Below the pieces are notes generated by a model. That model was not told where the DNA came from. It saw nothing but the letters and a program-made list of their open reading frames with translations, and made no database searches. Below, in pieces: positions 27,997 to 42,900 of a DNA stretch of 64,000 nt; within the stretch, counting starts at the first letter, position 1, and each line of letters opens with the position of its first letter. Origin of the DNA: Xestospongia bergquistia (lineage: Eukaryota; Porifera; Demospongiae; Haplosclerida; Petrosiidae); assembly GCA_963965975.1 (NCBI GenBank), contig OZ014417.1, positions 5,003,821 through 5,067,820 of the forward strand. The letters run 5' to 3'. Made by a program: the position numbers and the translations under genes.

Positions 27997-30900
27997 AAAG
28001 TAAATTGTTCAGTCTAAAGGACTTTATGGCACTAACTAAATAAACAGCTATTAACAGTTTAGTAAGTTAGTTTGCATTAACGCTCTAAAGTCTTTAAGTT
28101 AAAGACTTTAGAAGGTTTCGACTATTGAGAGAAGTTTATAAAAGAAACTGCTCAGTTTAAGGACTTTATGGCACTAACTAAATAAACAGCTATTAACAGT
28201 TTAGTAAGTTTGTTTGCATTAACGCTCTTAAGTCTTTAAGTTAAAGACTTTAGTAAGTTTAGACTATTGACACAAGTTTATAAAGTAAAATGTTCAGTCT
28301 AAAGGACTTTATGGCACTAAGTAAATAAACAGCTATTAACAGTTTAGTAAGTTAGTTTGCATTAACGCTCTAAAGTCTTTAAGTTAAAAACTTTAGAAGG
28401 TTTAGAATATTGAGAGATTTTTATAAAGTAAACTGCTCATTCTATAGGACTTTATGGCACTAACTAAATAAACAGCTATTAACAGTTTAGTAAGTTAGTT
28501 TGCATTAACGCTGTAAAGTCTTTAAGTTAAAGACTTTAGAAGGTTTAGACTATTGAGATAAGTTTATAACGTAAACTGCTCAGTCTAAAGGTCTTTATGG
28601 CACTAACTAAAGAAGTAGCTATTAACAGTTTAGTAAGTTAGTTTGCATTAACGCTCTAAAGTCTTTAAGTTAAAGACTTTAGAAAGTTTAGACTATTGAG
28701 AGATGTTTATAAAGTAAACTGCTCAGTCTAAAAAACTCTATGGCACTAACTAAATAAACAGCTATTAACAGTTTAGGATGTTAGTTTGCATTAACGCTTT
28801 AAAGTCTTTAAGTTAAAGACTTTAGAAGGTTTAGACTATTGAGGGAAGTTTATAAAGTAAACTGCTCAGTCTAAAGGACTTTACGGCACTAACTAAATAA
28901 ACAGCTATTAACAGTTTAGTAAGTTAGTTTGCATTAACGCTCTAAAGTCTTTAAAACAAAGACTTTGGAAGGTTTAGACTAATGAGAGAAGTTTATAAAG
29001 TAAACTGCTCAGTCTAAAGGACTTTAAGGCACTGACTAAATAAACAACTATTAACAGTTTAGTAAGTTAGTTTGCATTAACGCTCTACAGTCTTTAAGTT
29101 AAAGACTTTAGAAGGTTTAGACTATTGAGAGAAGTTTATAAAGTAAACTGCTCAGTCTAAAGGACTTTACGGCACTAACTAAATAAACAGCTATTAACAG
29201 TTTAGTAAGTTAGTTTGCATTAACGCTCAAAAGTCTTTAAGATAAAGACTTTAGAAGGTTTAGACTAATGACAGAAGTTTATAAAGTAAACTGCTCAGTC
29301 TAAAGGACTTTAAGGCACTAACTAAATAAACAACTATTAACAGTTTAGTAAGTTAGTTTGCATTAACGCTCTAAAGTCTTTAAGTTAATGACTTTAGAAG
29401 GTTTAGACTATTGAGAGAAGTTTATAAAGTAAACTGCTCAGTCTAAAGGACTTTATGGCACTAACTAAATAAACAGCTATTAACAGTTTAGTAAGTTACT
29501 TTGCATTAACTCTAAAAAGTCTTTAAGTTAAAGACTTTAAAAGGTTTAGACTATTGAGAGAAGTTTATAAAGTAAACTGCTCAGTCTAAAGGACTTTACG
29601 GCACTAACTAAATAAACAGCTATTAACAGTTTAGTAAGTTTGTTTGCATTAACGCTCTAAAGTCTTTAAGTTAAAGACTTTAGAAAGTTTAGACTATTGA
29701 GAGAAGTTTATAAAGTAAACTGCTCAGTCTAAAGGACTTTACGGCACTAACTAAATAAACAGCTATTAACAGTTTAGTAAGTCTGTTTGCATTAACGCTC
29801 TAAAGTCTTTAAGTTAAAGACTTTAGAAGGTTTAGACTATTGAGAGAAGTTTATAAAGTAAACTGCTCAGTCTAAAGGACTTTAAGGCACTAACTAAAGA
29901 AACAGCTGTTAACAGTTTAGTAAGTTAGTTTGCATTAACGCTCTAAAGTCTTTAAGATAAAGACTTTAGAAGGTATAGACTAATGAGAGAAGTTTATAAA
30001 GTAAACTGCTCAGTCTAAAGGACTTTAAGGCAATAACTAAATAAACAACTATTAACAGTTAGTAAGTTAGTTTGCATTAACGCTCTAAAGTCTTTAAGTT
30101 AAAGACTTTAGAAGGTTTAGACTATTGAGAGAAGTTTATAAAGTAAACTGCTCAGTCTAAAGGACTTTATGGCACTAACTAAATAAACAGCTATTAACAG
30201 TTTAGTGATTTATTTTGCATTAACGCTCTAAAGTCTTTAAGATAAAGACTTTAGAAGGTTTACACTATTGAGAGAAGAATATAAAGTAAATTCTTCAGTC
30301 TAAAGGACTTTATGGCACTAACTAAATAAACAGCTATTAACAGTTTAGTAAGTTAGTTTGCATTAACGCTCTAATGTCTTTAAGACAAAGACTTTGGAAG
30401 GTTTAGACTATTGAGAGAAGTTTATAAAGTAAACTGCTCAGTCTAAAGGACTTTAAGGCACTAACTAAATAAACAACTATTAACAGTTTAGTAAGTTAGT
30501 TTGCATTAACGCTCTAAAGTCTTTAAGTTAAAGACTTTAGAAGGTTTAGACTATTGAGAGAAGTTTATAAAGTAAACTGCTCAGTCTAAAGGACTTTATG
30601 GCACTAACTAAATAAACAGCTATTAACAGTTTAGTAAGTTAGTTTGCATTAACGCTCTAACGTCTTTAAGATAAAGACTTTAGAAGGTTTAGACGAATGA
30701 GAGAAGTTTATAAAGTAAACTGCTCAGTCTAAAGGACTTTAAGGCACTAACTAAATAAACAACTATTAACAGTTTAGTAAGTTAGTTTGCATTAACGCTC
30801 TAAAGTCTTTAAGTTAAAGACTTTAGAAGGTTTAGACTATTGAGAGAAGGTTATAAAGTAAACTGCTCAGTCTAAAGGACTTTAAGGCACTAATAAATAA

Positions 30901-33900
30901 ACAGCTATTAACAGTTTCGTAAGTTAGTTCGCATTAACGCTCTAAAGTCCTAAGTTAAATACTTTAGAAGGTTTAGACTATTGAGAGAAGTTTATAAAGT
31001 AAACTGCTCAGTCTAAAGGACTTTATGGCACTAACTAAATAAACAGCTATTAACAGTTTAGTAAGTTAGTTTGCATTAACGCTCTAAAGTCTTTAAGATA
31101 AAGACTTTAGAAGGTTTAGGCTATTGAGAGAAGTTTATAAAGTAAACTCCTCAGTCTAGAGGACTTTATGGCACTAACTAAATAAACTGCTATTAACAGT
31201 TTAGTAAGTTAGTTTGCATTAACGCTCTAAAGTCTTTAAGTTAAAGACTTTAGAAGGTTTAGACTATTGAGAGAAGTTTATAAAGTAAACTGCTCTGTCT
31301 AAAGGACTTTATGGCACTGACTAAATAAACAGCTATTAACAGTTTAGTAAGTTAGTTTGCATTAACGCTCTAAAGTCTTTAAGTTAAAGACTTTAGAAGG
31401 TTTAGACTATTGAAACAAGTTTATAAAGTAAACTGTTCAGTCTAAAGGACTTTATGGCATTAACTAAATACAGCTATTAACAGTTTAGTAAGTTAGTTTG
31501 CATTAACGCTCTAAAGTCTTTAAGTTAAAGACTTTAGAAGGTTTACACTATTGAGAGAAGTTTATAAAGTAAACTGCTCAGTCTAAAGGACTTTACGGCA
31601 CTAACTAAATAAATAGCTATTAGCAGTTTAGTAAGTTTGTTTGCATTAACGCTCTAAAGTCTTTAAGTTAAAGACTTTAGAAAGTTTAGACTATTGAGAG
31701 AAGTTTATAAAGTAAACTGCTCAGTCTAAAAAACTCTATGGCACTAACTAAATAAACAGCTATTAACAGTTTAGGATGTTAGTTTGCATTAACGCTCTAA
31801 AGTCTTTAAGTTAAAGACTTTAGAAGGTTTAGACTATTGAGGGAAGTTTATAAAGAAAACTGCTCAGTCTAAAGGACTCTACGGCACTAACTAAATAAAC
31901 AGCTATTAACAGTTTAGTAAGTTAGTTTGCATTAACGCTCTAAAGTCTTTAAGACAAAGACTTTGGAAGGTTTAGACTAATGAGAGAAGTTTATAAAGTA
32001 AACTGCTCAGTCTAAAGGACTTTAAGGCACTAACTAAATAAACAACTATTAACAGTTTAGTAAGTTAGTTTGCATTAACGCTCTAAAGTCTTTAAGTTAA
32101 AGACTTTAGAAGGTTTAGACTATTGAGAGAAGTTTATAAAGTAAACTGCTCAGTCTAAAGGACTTTATGGCACTAACTAAATAAACAGCTATTAACAGTT
32201 TAGTAAGTTAGTTTGCATTAACGCTCTAAAGTCTTTAAGATAAAGACTTTAGAAGGTTTAGACGAATGAGAGAAGTTTATAAAGTAAACTGCTCAGTCTA
32301 AAGGACTTTAAGGCACTAACTAAATAAACAACTATTAACAGTTTAGTAAGTTAGTTTAAATTAACGCTCTAAAGTCTTTAAGTTAAAGACTTTAGAAGGT
32401 TTAGACTATTGAGAGAAGTTTATAAAGTAAACTGCTCAGTCTAACGGACTTTACGGCACTAACTAAATAAACAGCTATTAACAGTTTAGTAATTTATTTT
32501 GCATTAACGCTCTAAAGTCTTTAAGATAAAGACTTTAGAAGGTTTAGACTATTGAGAGAAGTTTATAAAGTAAACTGCTCAGTCTAGAGGACTTTATGGC
32601 ACTAACTAAATAAACGGCTATTAACAGTTTAGTAAGTTAGTTTGCATTAACGCTCTAAAGTCTTTAAGTTAAAGACTTTAAAAGGTTTAGACTAATGAGA
32701 GAAGTTTATAAAGTAAACTGCTCAGTCTAAAGGACTTTATGGCAATAACTAAATAAACAGCTATTAACAGTTTAGTAAGTTAGTTTGCATTAACGCTCTA
32801 AAGTCTTTAAGATAAAGACTTTAGAAGGTTTAGACTAATGAGAGAAGTTTATAAAGTAAACTGCTCAGTCTAAAGGACTTTAAGGCACTAACTAAATAAA
32901 CAACTATTATCAGTTTAGTAAGTTAGTTTGCATTAACGCTCTAAAGTCTTTAAGATAAAGACTTTAGAAGGTTTAGACTATTGAGAGAAGTTTATAAAGT
33001 AAACTGCTCAGTCTAGAGGACTTTATGGCACTAACTAAATAAACAGCTATTAACAGTTTAGTAAGTTAGTTTGCATAAACGCTCTAAAGTCTTTAAGTTA
33101 AAGACTTTAGAAGGTTTAGACTATCGAGAGAAGTTTATAAAGTAAACTGCTCAGTCTAAAGGACTTTATGGCACTAACTAAATAAACAGCTATTAACAGT
33201 TTAGTAAGTTAGTTTGCATTAACGCTCTAAAGTCTTTAAGATAAAGACTTTAGAAGGTTTAGACTAATGAGAGAAGTTTATAAAGTAAACTGCTCAGTCT
33301 AAAGGACTTTAAGGCACTAACTAAATAAACAACTATTAAGAGTTTTGTAAGTTAGTTTGCATTAACGCTCTAAAGTCTTTAAGTTAAAGACTTTAGAAGG
33401 TTTAGACTATTGAGAGAAGTTTATAAAGTAAACTGCTCAGTCTAAAGGACTTTATGGCACTAACTAAATAAACAGCTATTAACAGTTTAGTAAGTTAGTT
33501 TGCATTAACGCTCTAAAGTCTTTAAGTTAAAGACTTTAGAAGATTTAGACTATTGAGAGAAGTTTATAAAGTAAACTGCTCAGTCTAAAGGACTTTACGG
33601 CACTAACTAAATAAACAGCTATTAACAGTTTAGTAAGTTAGTTTGCATTAACGCTGTAAAGTCTTTAAGATAAAGACTTTAGAAGGTTTAGACTATTGAG
33701 AGATCTTTATAAAGTAAACTGCTCAGTCTCGAGGACTTTATGGCACTAACTAAATAAACAGCTATTAACAGTTTAGTAAGTTAGTTTGCATTAACGCTCT
33801 AAAGTCTTTAAGTTAAAGACTTTAGAAGGTTTAGACTATTGAGAGAAGTTTATAAAGTAAACTGCTCAGTCTAAAGGACTTTATGGCAATAACTAAATAA

Positions 33901-36900
33901 ACAGCTATTAACAGTTTAGTAAGTTAGTTTGCATTAACGCTCTAAAGTCTTTAAGATAAAGACTTTAGAAGGTTTAGACTAATGAGAGTTTATAAACTAA
34001 ACTGCTCAGTCTAAAGGACTTTAAGGCACTAACTAAATAAACAACTATTATCAGTTTAGTAAGTTAGTTTGCATTAACTCTCTAAAGTCTTTAAGTTAAA
34101 GACTTTAGAAGGTTTAGACTATTGAGAGAAGTTTATAAAGTAAACTGCTCAGTCTAAAGGACTTTATGGCACTAACTAAATAAACAGCTATTAACAGTTT
34201 AGTAATTTATTTTGCATTAACGCTCTAAAGTCTTTAAGATAAAGACTTTAGAAGGTTTAGACTATTGAGAGAAGTTTATAAAGTAAACTGCTCAGTCTAG
34301 AGGACTTTATGGCACTAACTAAAGAAACAGCTATTAACAGTTTAGTAAGTTAGTTGGCATTAACGCTCTAAAGTCTTTAAGTTAAAGACTTTAGAAGGTT
34401 TAGACTATCGAGAGAAGTTTATAAAGTAAACTGCTCAGTCTAAAGGACTTTATGGCACTAACTAAATAAACAGCTATTAACAGTTTAGTAAGTTAGTTTG
34501 CATTAACGCTCTAAAGTCTTTAAGATAAAGACTTTAGAAGGTTTAGACTAATGAGAGAAGTTTATAAAGTAAACTGCTCAGTCTAAAGGACTTTAAGGCA
34601 CTAACTAAATAAACAACTATTAAGAGTTTTGTAAGTTAGTTTGCATTAACGCTCTAAAGTCTTTCAGTTAGAGACTTTAGAAGGTTTAGACTATTGAGAG
34701 AAGTTTATAAAGTAAACTGCTCAGTCTAAAGGACTGTACGGCACTAACTAAATAAACAGCTATTAACAGTTTAGTAAGTTAGTTTGCATTAACGCTCTAA
34801 AGTCTTTAAGATAAAGACTTTAGAAGGTTTAGACTAATGAGAGAAGTTTACAAAGTAAACTGCTCAGTCTAAAGGACTTTAAGGCACTAACTAAATAAAC
34901 AACTATTAACAGTTTAGTAAGTTAGTTTGCATTAACGCTCTAAAGTCTTTAAGTTAAAGACTTTAAAAGGTTTAGACTAATGAGAGAAGTTTATAAAGTA
35001 AACTGCTCAGTCTAAAGGACTTTATGGCACTAACTAAATAAACAGCTATTAACAGTTTAGTAAGTTAGTTTGCATTAACGCTCTAAAGTCTTTAAGATAA
35101 AGACTTTAGAATGTTTAGACTAATGAGAGCAGTTTATAAAGTAAACTACTCAGTCTAAAGGACTTTAAGGCACTAACTAAATAAACAACTATTAACAGTT
35201 TAGTAAGTTAGTTTGCATTAACGCTCTAAAGTCTTTAAGTTAAAGACTTTAGAAGGTTTAGACTATTGAGAGAAGTTTATAAAGGAAACTGCTCAGTGTA
35301 AAGGACTTTATGGCACTAACTAAATAAACAGCTATTAACAGTTTAGTATTTTATTTTGCATTAACGCTCTAAAGTCTTTAAGATAAAGACTTTAGAAGGT
35401 TTAGACTAATGAGAGAAGTTTATAAAGTAAACTGCTCAGTCTAGAGGACTTTATGGCACTAACTAAATAAACAGCTATTAACAGTTTAGTAGTTTAGTTT
35501 GCATTAACGCTCTAAAGGTCTTTAAGTTAAAGACTTTAGAAGGTTTAGACTATTGAGAGAAGGTTATAAAATAAACTGCTCAGTCTGAAGGACTTTATGG
35601 CACTAACTAAATAATGAGCTATTAACAGTTTAGTAAGTTTGTTTGCATTATCGCTCTAAAGTCTTTAAGTTAAAGACTTTAGTAGGTTTAGACTATTGAC
35701 ACAAGATTATAAAGTAAACTGCTCAGTCTGAGGGACTTTATGGCACTAACTAAATAAACAGCTATTAACAGTTTAGTAAGTTAGTTTGCATTAACGCTCT
35801 AAAGTCTTTAAGTTAAAGACTTTAGAAGGTTTCGTCTATTGAGAGAAGTTTATAAAAGAAACAGCTCAGTTTAAGGACTTTATGGCACTAACTAAATAAA
35901 CAGCTATTAACAGTTTAGTATGTTTGTTTGCATTAATGCTCTAAAGTCTTTAAGTTAAAGACTTTAGTTAGTTTAGACTATTGACACAAGTTTATAAAGT
36001 AAAATGTTCAGTCTAAAGGACTTTATGGCACTAACTAAATAAACAGCTATTAACAGTTTAGAAAGTTAGTTTGCATTAACGCTCTAAAGTCTTTAAGTTA
36101 AAAACTTTAGAAGGTTTAGAATATTGAGAGATTTTTATAAAGTAAACTGCTCATTCTATAGGACTTTATTTCACTAACTCAATAAACCGCTATTAACAGT
36201 TTAGTAAGATAGTTTGCATTAACGCTCTATAGTCTTTAAGTTAAAGACTTTAGAAGGTTTAGACTATTGAGAGAAGTTTCTAAAGTAAACTGCTCAGTCT
36301 AAAGGTCTTTATGGCACTAACTAAAGAAGTAGCTATTAACAGTTTAGTAAGTTAGTTTGCATTAACGCTCTAAAGTCTTTAAGTTAAAGACTTTAGAAAG
36401 TTTAGACTATTGAGAGAAGTTTATAAAGTAAACTGCTCAGTCTAAAGGACTTTATGGCGCTAACTAAATAAACAACTATTAACAGTTTAGTAAGTTAGTT
36501 TGCATTAACGCTCTAAAGTCTTTAAGTTAAAGACTTTAGAAGGTTTAGACTTTTGAGAGAAGTTTCGAAAGTAAACTGCTCAGCCTAATGGACTTTATGG
36601 CACGAACTAAATAAACAGCTATTAACAGTTTAGTAAGTTAGTTTGCATTAACGCACTAAAGTCTTTAAGTTAAAGACTTTAGAAGGTTTAGACTTTTGAG
36701 AGAAGTTTATAAAGTAAACTGCTCAGTCTAAAGGACTTTACGGCACTAACTAAATAAACAGCTATTAACAGTTTAGAAAGTTAGTTTGCATTAACGCTCT
36801 AAAGTCTTTAAGTTAAAGACTTTAGAAGGTTTAGACTATTGAGAGAAGAATATAAAGTAAACTGCTCAGTCTAAAGGACTTTATGGCACTAAATAAATAA

Positions 36901-39900
36901 ACAACTATTAACAGTTTAGTAAGTTAGTTTGCATTAACGCTCTAAAGTCTTTAAGTTAAAGACTTTAGAAGGTTTAGACTTTTGAGAGAAGTTTATAAAG
37001 TAAACTGCTCAGCCTAAAGGACTTTATGGCACTAACTAAATAAACAGCTATTAACAGTTTAGTAAGTTAGTTTGCATTAACGCTCTAAAGTCTTTAAGTT
37101 AAAGACTTTAGTCAGTTTAGACTATTGATACAAGTTTATAAAGTAAACTGTTCAGTCTTAAGGACTTTATGGCACTAACTAAATACAGCTATTAACAGTT
37201 TAGTAAGTTAGTTTGCATTAACGCTCTAAAGTCTTTAAGTTAAAGACTTTAGAAGGTTTAGACTATTGAGAGAAGTTTATAAAGTAAACTGCTCAGTCTA
37301 AAGGACTTTACGGCACTAACTAAATAAACAGCTATTAACAGTTTAGTAAGTTAGTTTGCATTAACGCTCTAAAGTCTTTAAGTTAAAGACTTTACAAAGT
37401 TTAGACTATTGAGAGAAGTTTATAAAGTAAACTGCTCAGTCTAAAAAACTCTATGGCACTAAGTAAATAAACAGCTATGAACAGTTTAGGAAGTTAGTTT
37501 GCATTAACGCTCTAAAGTCTTTAAGTTAAAGACTTTAGAAGGTTTAGACTATTGAGGGAAGTTTATAAAGTAAACTGCTCAGTCTAAAGGACTTTACGGC
37601 ACTAACTAAATAAACAGCTATTAACAGTTTAGTAAGTTAGTTTGCATTAACACTCTAAAGTCTATAAGATAAAGACTTTAGAAGGTTTAGACTAACGAGA
37701 GAAGTTTATAAAATAAACTGCTCAGTCTAAAGGACTTTAAGGCACTAAGTAAATAAACAACTATTAACAGTTTAGTAAGTTAGTTTGCATTAACGCTCTA
37801 AAGTCTTTAAGTTAAAGACTTTAGAAGGTTTAGACTATTGAGAGAAGTTAATAAAGTAAACTGCTCAGTCTAAAGGACTTTATGGCACTAACTAAATAAA
37901 CAGCTATTAACAGTTTAGTAATTTATTTTGCATTAACGATCTAAAGTCTTTAAGATAAAGACTTTAGAAGCTTTAGACTATTGAGAGAAGTTTATAAAGT
38001 GAACTGCTCAGTCTAAAGTACTTTAAGGCACTAACTAAATAAACAGCTATTAACAGTTTAGTAAGTTAGTTTGCATGAACTCTCAAAAGTCTTTAAGTTA
38101 AAGACTTTAAAAGGTTTAGACTATTGAGAGAAGTTTATAAAGTAAACTGCTCAGTCTAAAGGACTTTATGGCACTAACTAAATAAACAGCTATTAACAGT
38201 TTAGTAAGTTAGTTTAAATTAACGCTCTAAAGTCTTTAAGTTAAAGACTTTAGAAGCTTTAGACTATTGAGAGAAGTTTATAAAGTAAACTGCTCAGTCT
38301 AAAGGACTTTAAGGCACTAACTAAATAAACAGCCATTAAAAGTTTAGTAAGTTTGTTTGCATTAACGCTCTAAAGTCTTTAAGATAAAGACTTTAGAAGG
38401 TTTAGACTATTGAGAGAAGAATATAAAGTAAATTGTTCAGTCTAAAGGACTTTATGGCACTAACTAAATAAACAGCTATTAACAGTTTAGTAAGTTAGTT
38501 TGCATTAACGCTCTAAAGTCTTTAAGTTAAAGACTTTAGAAGGTTTAGACTATTGAGAGAAGTTTATAAAGTAAACTGCTCAGTCTAAAGGACTTTATGG
38601 CACTAACTAAATAAACAGCTATTAACAGTTTAGTAATTTATTTTGCATTAACGCTCTAAAGTCTTTAAGATAAAGACATTAGAAGGTTTAGACTATTGAG
38701 AGAAGAATATAAAGTAAATTGTTCAGTCTAAAGGACTTTATGGCACTAACTAAATTAACAGCTATTAACAGTTTAGTAAGTTAGTTTGCATTAACGCTCT
38801 AAAGTCTTTAAGTTAAAGACTTTAGAAGGTTTAGACTATTGAGGGAAGTCTATAAAGTAAACTGCTCAGTCTAAAGGACTTTATGGCACTAACTAAATAA
38901 ACAACTATTAACAGTTTAGTAAGTTTGTTTGCATTAACGCTCTAAAGTCTTTAAGTTAAAGACTTTAGAAGGTTTAGACTATTGAAACAAGTTTATAAAG
39001 TAAACTGTTCAGTCTAAAGGACTTTATGGCACTAACTAAATACAGCTATTAACAGTTTAGTAAGTTAGTTTGCATTAACGCTCTAAAGTCTTTAAGTTAG
39101 AGACTTTAGAGAGTTTAGACTATTGAGTGATTTTTATAAAGTAAACTGCTCAGTCTATAGGACTTTATGGCACTAACTAAATGAACAACTATTAACAGTT
39201 TAGTAAGTTTTTTTGCATTAACGCTGTAACGGCTTTAAGTTAAAGACTTTAGAAGGTTTAGACTATTGAGAGTAGTTGATAAAGTAAACTGCTCAGTCTA
39301 AAGGACTTTATGGCACTAACTAAATAAACAGCTATTAACAGTTTAGTAAATTAGTTTGCATTAACGCTCTAAAGTCTTAAAGTTAAAGACTTTAGAAGGT
39401 TTAGACTATTGAGAGAACTTTATAAAGCAAACTACTCAGTCTAAAGGATTTTTTGGCACTAACTAAATAAAGAGCTCTTAAGAGTTTAGTAAGTTATTTT
39501 GCATTAACGCTCTAAAGTCTTTAAGTTAAAGACTTTAGAAGGTTTAGACTATTGAGAGAACTTTATAATGTAAACTGCTCAGTCTAAAGGACTTTATAGC
39601 ACTAACTAAATAAACAGCTATTAACAGTTTAGTAAGTTAGCTTGCATTAACGCTCTAAAGTCTTTAAGTTAAAGACTTTAGAAGGTTTAGACTTTTGAGA
39701 GACGTTTATAAAGTAAACTGCTCAGTCTAAAGGACTTTTTGGCACTAACTAAATAAACAGCTATTAACAGTTTAGTAAGTTAGCTTGCATTAACGCTCTA
39801 AAGTCTTTAAGTTAAAGACTTTAGAAGGTTTACACTAATGAGAGAAGTATATAAAATAAACTGCTCAGTCTAAAGGACTTTATGGCACTAACTAAATAAA

Positions 39901-42900
39901 CAGCTATTAACAGTTTAGTAAGTTAGTTTGCATTAACGCTCTAAAGTCTTTAAGTGAAAGACTTTAGAAGGTTTACACTAATGAGAGAAGTATATAAAAT
40001 AAACTGCTCAGTCTAAAGGACTTTACGGCACTAACTATATAAAGAGCTATTAACAGTTTAGAAAGTTAGTTTGCATTAACGCTCTACAGTCTTTAAGTTA
40101 AAAACTTTAAAAGGTTTAGACTATTGAGAGAAGTTTATAAAGTAAAATGCTCAGTCTAAAGGACTTTATGGCACTAACTAAATAAACAGCTATTAACAGT
40201 TTAGTAAGTTAGTTTAAATTAACGCTCTAAAGTCTTTAAGTTAAAGACTTTAGAAGGTTTAGACTAATGAGAGAAGTTTATAAAGTAAACTGCTCAGTCT
40301 AAACGACTTTATGGCACTAACTAAATAAACAGCTATTAACAGTTTAGTAATTTATTTCGCATTAACGCTATAAAGTCTTTAAGATAAAGACTTTAGAAAG
40401 TTTAGACTATTGAGAGAAGAATATAAAGTAAATTGTTCAGTCTAAAGGACTTTATAGCACTAACTAAATAAACAGCTATTAACAGTTTAGTAAGTTAGTT
40501 TGCATTAACGCTCTAAAGTCTTTAAATTAAAGACTTTAGAAGGTTTAGACTATTCAGAGAAGTTTATAAAGTAAACTGCTCAGTCTAAAGGACTTTATGG
40601 CACTAACTAAATAAACAGCTATTAACAGTTTAGTAAGTTAGTTTGCATTAACGCTCTAAAGTCTTTAAGTTAAAGACTTTAGAAGGTTTAGACTTTTGAG
40701 AGAAGTTTATAAAGTAAACTGCTCAGCCTAAAGCACTTTATGGCACTAACTAAATAAACAGCTATTAACAGTTTAGTCAGTTAGTTTGCATTAACGCTCT
40801 AAAGTCTTTAAGTTAAAGACTTTAGAAGGTTTAGACTACTGAGAGAAGTTTATAAAATAAACTGCTCAGTCTGAAGGACTTTATGGCACTAACTAAAAAA
40901 ACAGCTATTAACAGTTTAGCCAGTTTGTTTGCATTAACGCTCTAAAGTCTTTAAGTTAAAGACTTTAGTAGGTTTAGACTATTGAAACAAGTTTATAAAG
41001 TAAACTGTTCAGTCTAAAGGACTTTATGGCACTAACTAAATACAGCTATTAACAGTTTAGTAAGTTAGTTTGCATTAACGCTCTAAAGTCTTTAAGTTAA
41101 AGACTTTAGAAGGTTTAGACTATTGAGAGAAGTTTATAAAGTAAACTGCTCAGTCTCAAGGACTCTATGGCACTAACTAAATAAACAGCTATTAACAGTT
41201 TAGTAAGTTAGTTTGCATTAACGCTCTAAAGTCTTTAAGTTAAAGACTTTAGAGAGTTTAGACTATTGAGTGATTTTTATAAAGTAATCTGCTCAGTCTA
41301 TAGGACTTTATGGCATTAACTAAATGAACAACTACTAACAGTTTAGTAAGTTTGTTTGCATTAACGCTGTAAAGTCTTTAAGTTAAAGACTTTAGAAGGT
41401 TTAGACTATTGAGAGAAGTTTATAAAGTAAACTGCTCAGTCTAAAGGACTTTATGGCACTAACTAAATAAACAGCTATTAACAGTTTAGTAAGTTAGTTT
41501 GCATTAACGCTCTAAAGTCTTTAAGTTAAAGACTTTAGAAGGTTTAGACTATTGAGAGAAGTTTATAAAGCAAACTACTCAGTCTAAAGGACTTTATGGC
41601 ACTAACTAAATAAACAGCTATTAACAGTTTAGTAAGTTAGTTTGCATTAACGCTCTAAAGTCTTTAAGTTAAAGACTTTAGAGACTTTAGACTATTGAGT
41701 GATTTTTATAAAGTAAACTGCTCAGTCTAAAGGACTTTATGGCATTAACTAAATGAACAACTATTAACAGTTTAGTAAGTTTGTTTGCATTAACGCTATA
41801 AAGTCTTTAAGTTAAAGACTTTAGAAGGTTTAGACTTTTGAGAGAAGTTTATAAAGTAAACTGCTCAGTCTAAAGGACTTTATGGCACTAACTAAATAAA
41901 CAGCTATTAACAGTTTAGTAAGTTACTTTGCATTAACGCTCTAAAGTCTTTAAGTTAAAGACTTTAGAAGTTTTAGACTATTGAGAGAATTTTATAAAGC
42001 AAACTACTCAGTCTAAAGGACTTTATGGCACTAACTAAATAAACAGCTATTAACAGTTTAGTAAGTTAGTTTGCATTAACGCTCTAAACTCTTTAAGTTA
42101 AAGACTTTAGAAGGTTTAGACTATTGAGAGAAGTTTATAATGTAAACTGCTCAGTCTAAAGGACTTTATAGCACTAACTAAATAAACAGCTATTAACAGT
42201 TTAGTAAGTTAGCTTGCATTAACGCTCCAAAGTCTTTAAATTAAAGACTTTAGAAGGTTTAGACCTTTGAGAGACGTTTATAAAGTAAACTGCTCAGTCA
42301 AAAGGACTTTTTGGCACTAACTAAATAAACAGCTATTAACAGTTTAGTAAGTTAGCTTGCATTAACGCTCTAAAGTCTTTAAGTGAAAGACTTTAGAAGG
42401 TTTACACTAATGAGAGAAGTATATAAAATAAACTGCTCAGTCTAAAGGACTTTATGGCACTAACTAAATAAACAGCTATTAACAGTTTAGTAAGTTAGTT
42501 TGCATTAACGCTCTAAAGTCTTTAAGTTAAAAACTTTAAAAGGTTTAGACTATTGAGAGAAGTTTATAAAGTAAACTGCTCAGTCTAAAGGACTTTATGG
42601 CACTAACTAAATAAACAGCTATTAATAGTTTAGTAAGTTAGTTTAAATTAACGCTCTAAAGTCTTCAAGATAAAGACTTTAGAAGGTTTACACTAATGAG
42701 AGAAGTTTATAAAGTAAACTGCTCAGTCAAAAGGACTTTAAGGCACTAACTAAATAAACAACTATTAACAGTTTAGTAAGTTAGTTTGCATTAACGCTCT
42801 AAAGTCTTTAAGTTAAAGACTTTAGAAGGTTTAGACTATTGAGAGAAGTTTATAAAGTAAACTGCTCAGTCTAAAGGACTTTATGGCACTAACTAAATAG